Source: Mangifera indica (Eukaryota; Streptophyta; Magnoliopsida; Sapindales; Anacardiaceae). From it: DNA of 64,000 nt. Position 1 is the first letter of the stretch. Each line of letters begins with the position of its first letter. The translations under genes were made by a program, and so were the position numbers. Of this stretch, positions 12,761-24,086 are shown in pieces. The DNA lies in assembly GCF_011075055.1 (NCBI RefSeq), contig NC_058140.1, positions 13,948,668 to 14,012,667 on the forward strand. Reading direction: 5' to 3'. The notes under the pieces are model-generated. The model saw only the letters and a list, made by a program, of their open reading frames with translations, had not been told where the DNA came from and made no database searches.

Positions 12761-13177
12761 GGGGATGTTTAGTTTAAGTGATATTTTATTATCAAAATAT
12801 AAAGATTATCTTAAAATAAATTATTTAGATGATTATTACATATAAATAATTATTATATTTGATAAAATTTGATAAAAATAGAAAAAAATAAATAACTATT
12901 ATGTTTGATTATAAGTAATAAAAGAATATTAATAAATTACTTTAGATATAATTATTTTTAAATTTTTTTATTATTTATTATATTAATTAAAAATAAATTT
13001 ATTTTTATATAAAAAATAAATAAATAATAATATAATTATAATAAAATTAATATTATTTTAATAATATTTTAATACTTAAAATAAAAATAGTAATCAGATT
13101 ATTATAAATATTATTTATTATATTATTATTATATCATAATATTTTAATATTAACTATAAAAGTAAATAAACACCCCT
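12761..13177. repeat. AT-rich MITE, GGNTGTTTRGTTT-TIR family, copy 2
   Basis: The left end is ggggatgtttagtttaag and the right end is aagtaaataaacacccct, an inverted pair. The interior is A/T only over long stretches and matches copy 1 in wording (ataattattatatttgat, ttttattatt). Non-autonomous and without coding capacity. Confidence 0.65.
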
Positions 13178-15300
13178 TGTTTTAAGGGATTAACCTATTT
13201 TTACCCCATCAGTAATTATGGTAAATTGAAAAAGACTTTGACTTTTTGGTTTGATTATGATAACCTTTTATTTTGTAACAATATTAATACTATTTTAAGC
13301 AAAGATTATCCAACGATTGCATGCACTCAAATATACATCGTACTTTAGCAACACCAGATAGTTTGAGTAATGATATTAATGCTAAACAACAATCCCCCGT
13401 GTAATAATATTATCTTATATGAATTCTCAAACGAATAGTTTGAATAATTAAAAAAAATTTTAATATTAAAAAATATAAATTTAAATATTTTATGATAATA
13501 TATTTAAATTAAATTATTAAATTATTTAATTTAATGATTATAAGATTAATAATTAAATTTGAGATTTCTTCTATTTAATATAGTTGATTTAGTTCAAAAA
13601 ATAACAATTTAATTTGAATAAAATTCTTTATTATTAAAAAAAAAATCTTATACGATTTTTGAACCATTAGTGAAAATTTGTAATACATAGACTCTAATAA
13701 TTATATTCCTATTTTATGACATATTTATTGTATATATTCCTATTCACTGTGAGACCATAGGCACAGAATACCTAATAATTTTAATTAAGATGTAGTGGCA
13801 CCTTAATCCTGGAAGATAATTTTAGAAAAAAGGCATTGATATAATAATTTTAATCGGTCCATACCATCTGACTGTTATCAAGATTTTCAGATGGGTAATG
13901 CCAATGTCAGTCAGGCAAGCCTTACCACCTTCAATTATTTCATAAGCCCACTGCCTGAAAATACAACCCCCCATTCTTACCGGTTAGGCCAAATATCTCT
14001 GTCCCACCCAAGGTTTGAAAAATAAGATTGCCTCTATTTAAGTTTGAAAAACCATTTTCACATCCATTTGTTAAAATCGACAATTAGTTTTAATGGTCAT
14101 ATAATTTTTTTAATATTATAATAGAGATATAATTAACTATCATTTCATTCTTAAAATTTAAAACATTACAATAACACTTATATCAAATTAAATAGTAAAT
14201 AATATTACACGAGTTTAAATGTTTTTTTTTAAATTTATTAACAGTAAATAGATGTTTATTATATTTACTTATATATTTTAAACAGTTAAACCTTAATTTA
14301 TTTTTTAAAATATAATTATTATTTTTTAAATTATTGAAAGTATTAAAATTAAAAACTTTTTTAAAATACCCCAAACTTTTTCTAAGTTCCAAAAACCCAT
14401 AAAATTTTTCATTTGATTATATTAAAAAAAAAAAAAAACATTTGATCTATATAAAAAAAAATAACACAATCTCCTACTCGTGTATCTAATCTGCCTATCC
14501 CACTCATATTCACCTACTTTTTCCAAGACAAAAAAATCAAAGTATTAATTTTTTATGCATATGATCTAAAACATGAAATATTTTTTCATTTTAATACAAA
14601 TTTAATGTAAATAAACCATTTTTTATAATTAAATTAACTACAAAATATTAACAAAGACCAATTTGATTTTTACAAATTAACAAAGTAGAATTCATTATAA
14701 CACAAAGAAATCTCAAAATTTCAATTTTAAATGTTCAAACAAAATATCAAACAATGCGATGAAATATTATTTACTTGAATTAAAATGGTTATAATGCATG
14801 ATTCCTTTGATTTTGGACTGATTTAGCTAAGAATGTGAAAGAAAATAAATTTGAGAGATTAAGGTTCAAAAGCTAGATATGAGAGTAAAACAAGTATGAT
14901 GTTAGGGTTTTAATTAAAAATGTATAATAAAAAATATGGGCTAAAAGGTATAAACCCATAAAAATGGCTAAAATAATTGATTGTTCATTTATGAAATAAT
15001 TAATTATATGATAATATATATTAAATATATATATATATATTTATTTAAAATTAATATACATAGTTTTATTATTTACAAAAATTTAGAAATCTGGACACAG
15101 ACTCCGAATATCCAATGTTGGGCTCCAGCCCATCAATGGAATATTTTGGGTAAGATTGTTCTAAGTTTGACACAAATTTCTCAGCAGTGAAATCCATCTT
15201 TCGCCTAAGGTTTGATCAGAAAACACTTTTACACCTATCAAGTGTACATTGCATTTTCTCACCTAAAACCAGACCTGGCAAAACGAGCACAGGTACAGGT
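13178..15300. other. AT-rich spacer with fragments of long-TIR element ends
   Basis: No gene was recognised. At about 13975-14100 the text ggccaaatatctctgtccca, then cccaaggtttgaaaa, resembles the termini of the long-TIR elements at 35 and 47 kb. A similar cctaaggtttgatc lies near 15206. These are probably decayed element ends. The rest is low-complexity A/T. Confidence 0.4.
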
Positions 15301-15309
15301 TTTAAGTTC
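15301..15309. repeat. 9 bp target-site duplication, left
   Basis: TTTAAGTTC directly precedes the left TIR and is identical to 16221-16229 directly after the right TIR. Confidence 0.85.
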
Positions 15310-16220
15310 GGGGAAAAGGACTATTTCCCGTCCATCTTTTAGCTTATTCTTAAACCTATATTCATGGGAGATCAAAAACTCTTTTTTCCACTCATAATCA
15401 AATTGTCATCCATTTTTTCAGTTAAGGACATAGGCAAAATCATCATTTTATTGTTTATATTAAAAAGTTATAAAATTTATTACTTTTTACCCCTTTAGGT
15501 TTTAGAGACTAACATTTCACCTTTACTTAAAGTTTTTAAACTTTGAAAACTAACATTTTCACCCCCAAACCTAGGGTTTTCATATTTTCCAAAACGTAGC
15601 CACCCCCCATAACTTTTAAAACTAGCAGTTTCACCCCCCATTCTTTAACTTTATCTTCCGACGTCGTCACCAACCTCCTCTTTTTCCTGGTGCGACGACG
15701 GTGGTGTGATGAAGAGATCTTCATCTCCTCGTCGCACGGTGTGACAAAGAGACAGAGATCTCTTCGTCGATCCACCCAAACGAGGAAGGACGACGCTTCG
15801 TCGTCCTTCGTCGCTCATCTCCTCGTTCAGACTAGACGACGAAGCGTCATCCTTCGTCTGTTCTTCCATATCTGGACGACGAAGGGTCGTCCTTCGTCGT
15901 CCATTATAGTCGGAGATGGGAGATCGGTTGAATGCGTCGGTCGTTGGTGGTGGCTGGAGAAGGAAGCAAACCCTAGGGGTGAAATTAAATTTTTCAAACT
16001 TTGAGGATTGGTTAGTTGTTAGTTTTTAAAACCTGGAAGGGGGAAATGGTGAAATTTTAAATTTTTAAGGTTTTAAACAGTAAAATAATGATTTTGCCCC
16101 TGTCCCTAACTGGAAAAATAGACGGCAGTTTGGTCATGAATGGAAAAAATGGTTTTTGATCTCCCGTCGGTATAAGTTTGAGAATGTGCTAAAAGATGGG
16201 TGGGAAACAGTCCTTTTCCC
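15310..16220. mobile_element. Mutator-like non-autonomous element with long TIRs
   Basis: Left terminus ggggaaaaggactatttccc; reverse complement of right terminus gggaaaaggactgtttccca. The inverted similarity continues inward for roughly 290 bp at perhaps 75-80% identity (for example ccatcttttagc and gggagatcaaaaac on both arms). A perfect 9 bp duplication flanks it, the size typical of Mutator-superfamily insertions. The 911 bp element has no transposase. Its core (about 15655-15910) is unusually GC-rich for this window and built of inverted copies of cgacgaag and cttcgtcg. The flanks (acctggcaaaacg; cccgttgggtgacat) look like another repeat, so this may be a nested insertion. Confidence 0.8.
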
Positions 16221-16229
16221 TTTAAGTTC
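16221..16229. repeat. 9 bp target-site duplication, right
   Basis: TTTAAGTTC, an exact match to 15301-15309. Confidence 0.85.
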
Positions 16230-17944
16230 TTTTACCCATACCCGTTGGGTGACATATTTTGCAGGCGCAGGCATACCCGCAATATTTATTTCTCCCAATA
16301 TTTTACACAAAATTTGAATGTATATCAACTCATTTTAGGATTCGATAGCTTTTTATTGTCATTTGCCATCCTTGCTTTCTCAATTTCTCGAAAATTAGTG
16401 CAAGTATGGTCTTGATTTTTCCTTCATAAATTGTGATAAGTATGAAATAAGGTTTTATAAATTAAGTCTTTCCTTCAAAATTAAATATACCTACAGTAAT
16501 TTTCACACTAGAAATTGGATTGTTAATATTTCTTTACTTAAAATTTCATTTAATATAGTCTCTCCTTCTTGAAATTTATACTAAAATAAATATGAAATGA
16601 GATTTTACAAAATAAAATAATTAAAAATAAAAAACCATAAATTTTATAGGTAATTCACAATCTATCCATATCGATAGGGTTAGATATATAGGTATGAGGT
16701 TTTATAATATGTATCTATATAAATTGACATGTTTTCAATTTCTACTTATGTTATATGATTTGTTTTTATTTTGTATATCTGATTCAACTCGCCTGTTTGT
16801 CAGATTTATCTAAAACCTAAGTCCATAGCAAAAAAATTATAAAAGTATAATAATTACTTCAACCTTTCAAAATTAATTTTAAAAAAAGAAAAATTGGCCG
16901 GCGTTGGGAGTCCAATGGTAACCCAGTTGTTGCTGCTTAATCAAAACCAAAATAAAATTCAAATCAAACCCACCAACCCACCACTGCCCACCTTGCCACG
17001 CCATAGATCCACTTTTGTCGTCCCGACCCTTCAAAGTGACAATACACAACTTGTATACACCAGCAACAACCATAAAAGATCTCGGGATGGAACATTTCAA
17101 TTACGATGAAACATTATGACCATGGAAAACCTTAATATGGTTAGAATGCAACCTATGCGATGTAACCCAAGCGTGATCTGGCTAAAATGCATCCAAGCGG
17201 TGTTGCCTCGGTCATGATTGGCCATATCACAACCCAATTGGCCAACTTATAGCTCAACAGACATCGTCCAAGTCAAAATGTTGTCGGTGATGACCCATTC
17301 TTTTTTCACGATGTTCATATTATGTTGTGCTCAAAGCAAATCCCTTTACTTGCTGGTTGACCACATCCGTCCACCCTTGTTCTCCTCAATCTCCTGCTTT
17401 TGTCTTTAAAATTTATAAAATCTTCCATCCTCATCCTCCCAATATCTTCACCTTCAAACCATTTCTTCGTCAATGAATTTTTGTCTCCATCGTCATCATC
17501 ATCACCGTAGCCCACCATCTTGTCTCTGTTGACTCAAAATTTAAAGCTTATGGACCGTGAACTTGTGGCGGTAATCTTACTATAAAGTACCCTTTTTGGA
17601 TTTCTAGCCATCAAGAACCTTACTGTGGCTACCCAACTTTCAGATTACATGCAATGACATTCAACATATGAAGATTATATCATCAAAGATAATCTTCTAC
17701 GAAAATAGTTCACTTTGTTTGCCCAACTCTGTAGCCTATGAAACCTCATGTCCAACTCCACTCTGCGACTTGACTCTTAATCGATCTCCGTTCAATTTTA
17801 TCTCTAGTAGTGAAGATCTTTTCTTCAGGTACAATTGCTGCGAAAATCCACCTACTGATTTTTCTGGATAAAAGTTTGAGAATGTTGAAACTCTTTACGT
17901 GTTATTGCCGGTGCAGTTGGGCCCAAAATTTTGCCCAAAACTAA
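16230..17944. other. Unclassified spacer, probably repeat-derived
   Basis: From 16895 to about 17880 the base composition is less AT-biased than the surroundings. Several short frames are open on both strands (for example 16894-17109 +, 16879-17100 -), but none resembles a family I know. The ggccggcgttgggagtcc near 16897 looks like a repeat boundary. No function is proposed. Confidence 0.35.
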
Positions 17945-18238
17945 GGGTGGATTCGAATCGAATTCATTTGAGCTTGGTTCAAATAAGTCTGAAATGAGCC
18001 AACCCTAACCGAACTTGATTGAACTTAAGCTACTCTCTAAAATTTTCAATTAAAAATTTTGATGTAAAACAACGTCGTTTTGATTAATATGTATTAAAAT
18101 GACGTCGTTTTAATACCGAACAACCAGTCGAACTGAATTCGAATTTAGTTCAAGCTTGACTTTCACGAGAATTCGAGCTCGGCTATATGTAAATTGAGTC
18201 AATCTTAAGTTTGCTTCGGTTTGAATCCAACTTTACCC
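17945..18238. repeat. TIR repeat with AAAACGACGTCGTTTT-like core, copy a
   Basis: The left end gggtggattcgaatcgaa and the reverse complement of the right end (gggtaaagttggattcaa) form an imperfect inverted pair. The middle carries acaacgtcgtttt and tgacgtcgtttt, and the right half tcgaatttagttcaagc. Related copies lie at about 29309 and 33909. It ends 364 bp upstream of the SUD1 start codon. Confidence 0.5.
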
Positions 18239-18602
18239 AAAACCCGAAAGATTGAAATGAACCGGCTTTGAACGGAATAAATGAAGCCCGAACCCGAAGA
18301 AAGAGGATGAAAAAATTGTCTGGTGTCGACAACTGCTTTGAGGCTGAATCTGACCAATTCACTTGGATAAGTTTTTAAGGGTAATATAGTAAATCTCGTA
18401 TTTAATTGCCGACAAAACTGAAATATAACCCCAAAACAAGGGTCATTTCCAGGACACAATCCTCAAAATTTAAGCCAACCCATTTCAAAAGCGTCGCCGA
18501 GCACATCAGGATCCATTGAAAAGTGAAAACCATCATCTCCAATTCAATTAATCGCCCAACTCGGTCTCTCATCAAACTCAGTCAGTTAAATCAGCTTCCT
18601 TT

Positions 18603-21600
18603 ATGGACGGCTCCACATCGATACACCGTGGCGGCGATTCCTTGCCCTCAGCATTCGCGTCTTCGGTGTCGATGAAGAGAGAGGTGGTGGAAGAGAGCGT
18701 GTCGCGATACGACGAGGAGGAGGAGGAGGAGGAGGACGTGTGCCGGATCTGTCGAAATCCGGGAGACACGGAGAATCCTTTGCAGTATCCGTGCGCGTGT
18801 AGTGGAAGTATTAAATATGTTCACCAGGATTGCCTCCTTCAGTGGCTCAATCATAGCAACGCTCGTCAATGCGAGGTTAATTGATTTATTTCTTTTTGAC
18901 GGATAGATTGATTTGTCTTTTAATTGTTTTATGAAATTATGAAAGACTGATGCTACGTCCTGTTTTAAAATTTTAATTCAAAGGGTGATTGACTAATGGT
19001 TGGTTGCTGGAATGTTGGGAGGAAGAAGAAGAAAGTGAACGAGGGATTGAAGTTTCTTGTTGAATTTTATTTGTATAAAGGCTTAAAGTTTCATTTGTGT
19101 TTATTTTCTTGACTTTGGAATGTTATAGTCATGATCAGAAGATTTCATCTCTTGAGGTTTCATGTTAATTGAGTTGTTGGGAAATTTTCAGGGTCACGAC
19201 TTGTGGATGAATAGTTTCATACAGACAAACGAATTTTGCATGTTTTTGTTAGAACTCTTTATCAAGAAAGAACTGATTGACAATCATCATTTTAGAAAAT
19301 TAAGTTTGAAGCCTAGGTTGTAGGTATGAGATTATATGCATGATTCCAAATGCAGCAATGTGAATGAATGGGCTTAACTGATTTCATTTAAGATGGAAGT
19401 TTATATGTTGAAAATTTTATTTTTACTTCCAATGCTTGTTTGTACTTATTTTTGGTTTGGATTTTTCAAGTGCCTGCATATGTGTATTACGAAGAATCCA
19501 ATATTTTGGTGAAGATAATTCTCCTCTAACAGAATTGACTTGGTAATCTTTGTAGGTCTGTAAACATGCATTTTCCTTTTCCCCGGTTTATGCTGAGAAT
19601 GCTCCAGCTAGGCTTCCTTTTCAGGAGTTTGTAGTTGGAATGGCAATGAAAGCTTGTCATGTCGTGCAATTTTTTCTACGGCTTAGTTTTGTACTTTCTG
19701 TTTGGCTCCTCATCATACCTTTTATCACGTTTTGGATATGGCGATTGGCCTTTGTGAAGAGTTTAGGGGAAGCTCACAGATTATTTCTAAGTCATATTTC
19801 AACAACAGTTATTCTTACTGATTGTCTGCATGGTTTCCTGCTTTCTGCTAGTATTGTGTTTATTTTTCTTGGAGCCACTTCTTTGCGAGATTACTTCAGG
19901 CATTTGCGTGAGCTTGGAGGACAAGATGCTGAGAGGGAGGATGAAGGGGACAGAAATGGTGCTCGTGCTGGAAGAAGACCTCCCGAACAAGCTAATAGGA
20001 ATTTTGTTGGTGAAGGAAATGGAGAAGATGCTGGAGGAGCACAGGGTGTTGCTGGCGGAATTCAAATTGTCAGAAGGAATGCAGAAAATGTTGCTGCACG
20101 ATGGGAGATTCAGGCAGCCCGTCTTGAGGCCCATGTTGAACAGATGTTTGATGGTTTGGATGATGCTGATGGTGCAGAGGATGTGCCTTTTGATGAGCTT
20201 GTTGGCATGCAGGGTCCAGTTTTCCATTTAGTTGAAAATGCATTTACTGTAAGTCAGCCATACCCCCCTCCATTTAGCTTCTATTTTCACTTGGTAACAC
20301 TGTATTGTCATTATATTTCCCATTTGATCTTATCTTGGTGGTTTAACTTTAGTCCTTGCATCCTTTTGTTTTTAGGAGAGTGTATTTTGAAATTCATCCT
20401 ATTTCTCTTTGTGTAGAATGAATTGCTACTATTTGGTTTGTTATTTGATATATTTTTAAGTTACCATTGGTATGAATTGAGATGAATGATTTACATGATC
20501 TATTTGAAATAGTACCATGGAGTTTGACCTTTGGATTAGAATATCAGTTTCCATTGAAAGAAAGGTTAGGGATAAATCTGTCCCTTAGAGGTGAAATTTT
20601 TCTAGTTATGAGCCAGTCTCATAACACTGCTGTGCTCCTGATTCTGTCATGGTTCCTTTGACCAGGACCTTTGCCTCTTTGCTTGGTTTGTCAAATCTCA
20701 AGTTTCATTTTTTTCAAAGAAATGTTTTTGTACTTTTCTCATTGGACTTCTTCACATAACATGCCATGAGTATTCTTTTTTAACCATATTTGATTGTCTT
20801 TCAAATCAGAAGTGAACTCCCAATTTATTCTCTTTCTTCCTTGCTTGCTAGAGAGTTTTTCATGATATGATGAGTGACTTTACTCCGTTGCAGGTTTTGG
20901 CTAGCAATATGATATTCCTTGGTGTTGTGATCTTTGTGCCCTTCTCTTTTGGTCGGATAATTCTATATTACATGTCATGGCTTTTCTCCTCTGCTAGTGG
21001 TGGCATCTACCGACACCTTATTACATTTGAAGGTCAAGAAAACAGTATGCTTGGCCACGTTGCAGAAGCGGCTAACAGCACAAGTGCATCACTTTCGGCA
21101 GATCTCTTAAAAGGGGCACTTATTGGAACATCACGACTTTCTGATGTTACTACACTTGCAATTGGATACATGTTCATATTCTCTCTTGTCTTCTTCTATT
21201 TGGGTATTGTTGCCTTGATTCGGTATACCAAGGGCGAGCCTTTGACTATGGGAAGGTTTTATGGTATTGCTTCTATAGCAAAAATGGTTCCATCTCTCTT
21301 CAGGCAGTTCTTGGCTGCAATGAAGCATTTGATGACCATGATTAAGGTTGCTTTCCTTCTGGTCATTGAACTTGGGGTGTTTCCTTTAATGTGTGGATGG
21401 TGGTTAGATGTCTGTACCATAAGGATGTTCGGGAAGACAATGTCTCAAAGAGTTCAGTTCTTTTCAGTCTCTCCTTTGGCTAGCTCATTGGTTCATTGGG
21501 TTGTAGGGATTGTCTACATGTTACAAATAAGTATCTTTGTTAGCCTTCTTCGAGTGGTAATGCCTTTGTCATTCTTTCATAATTCTGAAACTAGTACAAC

Positions 21601-24086
21601 TTTATCACCCTGATGATCATTTCCTCACTTGTTTTCTGCAGGTTCTGCGTAATAAAGTTCTTTACTTTCTTCGAGATCCTGCTGATCCCAACTACAATCC
21701 ATTTCGTGATCTGATTGATGATCCTGTGCACAAGCATGCTCGCAGAGTTCTGTTGTCTGTTGCAGTTTATGGGAGTTTGATTGTGATGCTGGTATTTTTG
21801 CCAGTCAAACTTGCTATGCAGATGGCTCCTTCCACTTTTCCTCTTGACATATCGTAAGACAACGCTTTCTATTTTAAGAATCTGCTATTTCTTACTATGT
21901 TTTCTTTTCATGTTAATCTGCCAAGTTTATTTGCTCATTTTACAGCTGTTTGTTGCAGGGTATCAGACCCATTTACTGAAATACCAGCTGATATGCTTCT
22001 CTTTCAAATCTGCATGCCATTTGCCATTGAGCATTTTAAATTGCGGACGACAATCAAGTCTCTTCTTCGCTGTTGGTTTACAGCAGTTGGATGGGCACTC
22101 GGTCTGACTAAGTTTTTGCTGCCCAGACCTGGCGAGAGTGGTGGCCAGGAAAATGGTAATGTTGAGCCAAGGCCGGATAGACTACAGGCAATTCCATTAG
22201 GACCTGAACAAGCTGCCCTGGCTCAATTTCCGGCAGTCGATGATGCAAACAGAGGCAATCTAGGATCTGGAAACTCTAATGTTTCAGAGCAGTATGATGC
22301 TGATGATCTAACTGATTCAGAGCAGTATGATACTGATCTCTGTTTATTTAATTTTCTTGGTTTAATAGCATATATTTAGTGGTTTCTGGCACTGCTTCTT
22401 AGATATCAATCTCTGTATCTGAGCAGGTACGGCTTTGTTCTTCGTATTGTCCTCTTGCTGGTGATTGCCTGGATGACTCTGCTTGTTATTAATTCTGCCT
22501 TGATAGTGGTTCCAATTTCACTTGGACGTGCACTTTTTAATGCAATTCCTCTTCTTCCAATCACTCATGGCATCAAGTGCAATGGTAGCGTTGTTGATTG
22601 GTTTGGTTTTTGGTTACCAGGCCCACACAACACGGGGAAATGCTGCTAATGTTCCTTTGGTTCCCTTTTTTTCAGATCTATATGCTTTCATCATTGGAAG
22701 CTATGCCATTTGGACTGCAATAGCTGGAGCAAGATATTCCATTGAGCATGTTAGAACGGAGAGGACAGCAGTTTTGTTTGGCCAAATTTGGAAGTGGTGT
22801 GGCATTGTCATTAAGAGCTCTGCATTATTGTCAATATGGGTAAGGGTTATTCTGGTTCTAATTTCTTTTATTTGTTAAGTTTCCTATTCTGTCCCGTTTT
22901 GTTTCTCATATGACTGGTGTTCTATACCTCCAATGTTTTTATTGGTGCCATGTTTCAGATTTTTGTCATTCCAGTATTAATTGGGTTGCTCTTTGAGCTC
23001 CTGGTGATTGTGCCAATGAGGGTGCCTGTGGATGAAAGTCCAGTTTTCCTCCTGTATCAGGATTGGGCATTAGGCCTCATTTTTCTGAAGATATGGACTA
23101 GATTGGTGAGTATTTTTATCACATTCCTGTGTGTTCCTGTTGACTAACATCCTTCTGTGGTGCACAACTGACTTTTAAACCGTAAAATGAGAATGCAATA
23201 GTTTAGCAGAGGATGAAGCCTAATTTTACTCAAAATTATTGATTTTGTATTGAGTGACCTGGAAGCAGTCATATTTATACATTGATCTTTGGGTTTATGG
23301 ATTTGGAATAAGTGTAACATATTCTGCACATGTGATGTTTAAACTTTAAAATTCAAGTTGCATTAGTGTTGTCCATATCTGTTGTTTTTTGTTGTTTTCT
23401 TGGATGATATCTGTTCCTCTGTTATATTTGTTAACAGATTATGACTGCTAATGCTTGGTAGTAAGAGATCTGGAGAATGCTCTCAAATCTCATCATTGTA
23501 GTTCTCTTTTAGTTCAAGATTTATGGTTTTTATTCACAATATCTTGAAGAAATGAGGGTGTTGCAGAACTAAAATTTCCCTGGTGTAACAGGTTATGCTG
23601 GATCACATGATGCCCCTGGTAGATGAAAGCTGGCGGATAAAATTTGAAAGGGTGAGAGAAGATGGTTTCTCCAGGTTGCAAGGTCTTTGGGTGCTTAGAG
23701 AGATTGTTTTCCCTATCATTATGAACTTGTTGACAGCCCTGTGTGTACCATATGTCTTAGCCAGAGGGGTGTTCCCTGTGTTTGGGTACCCGTTAGTAGT
23801 AAATTCAGCAGTCTATCGTTTTGCATGGCTGGGATGCCTATGTTTCAGTGTGCTCTGGTTTTGTGCAAAGAGATTCCACATCTGGTTCACTAATCTTCAT
23901 AATAGCATTCGCGATGATCGATATCTCATCGGTCGTAGGCTTCATAACTATGGGGAAGATTATCAAGACAAGCAAAATGAGGTAGGGATGTCCTCTGATG
24001 TCCATAGTTCTAACATGCATGGCTCTGGTTTGATCCGTAATGACAGAGAACCTGATGTAGGGTTGAGGTTGAGACGTGGTAATTGA
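18603..24086 (+). CDS. SUD1: SUD1/Doa10-type RING-CH membrane E3 ubiquitin ligase
   Basis: Nine exons join in frame to about 1056 aa: 18603-18875, 19556-20248, 20894-21556, 21642-21853, 21959-22324, 22427-22584, 22676-22839, 22959-23105, 23592-24086. An acidic run (seven Glu, residues 38-44, coded by a GAG repeat) precedes a complete RING-CH finger: C47/C50, C64/C66, H74/C77, C90/C93. Many hydrophobic membrane segments follow (for example SVWLLIIPFITFWIWRL, IFLGVVIFVPFSF, FVLRIVLLLVIAWMTLLV). This is the plant orthologue type of yeast Doa10, an ER-membrane ligase of the ERAD system. In Arabidopsis SUD1/CER9 it affects HMG-CoA reductase activity, sterol and cuticular wax metabolism. Arabidopsis SUD1 is, from memory, about 1108 aa. 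The deficit here is mainly in the loop after LYYMSWLF in exon 3 and in the tail. Exon 5 has two tandem donor sites (see findings). Confidence 0.92.

Noticed and set aside
15690..16004. Open frame of 104 codons on + with an overlapping frame on -
   Set aside because: It lies in the palindromic GC-rich core and TIR of the Mutator-like element; openness on both strands follows from the inverted repeats, and no family is recognisable.
19799..20231. Long open frames antisense to, and frame-shifted within, SUD1 exon 2
   Set aside because: They are shadows of the real coding exon, whose frame continues across correct splice junctions into conserved SUD1 sequence.
22585..22675. Reading through the 91 bp between SUD1 exons 6 and 7 as coding
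   Set aside because: Removing it as an intron (GT...AG) restores the conserved IKCNDLYAF junction; reading through shifts the frame.
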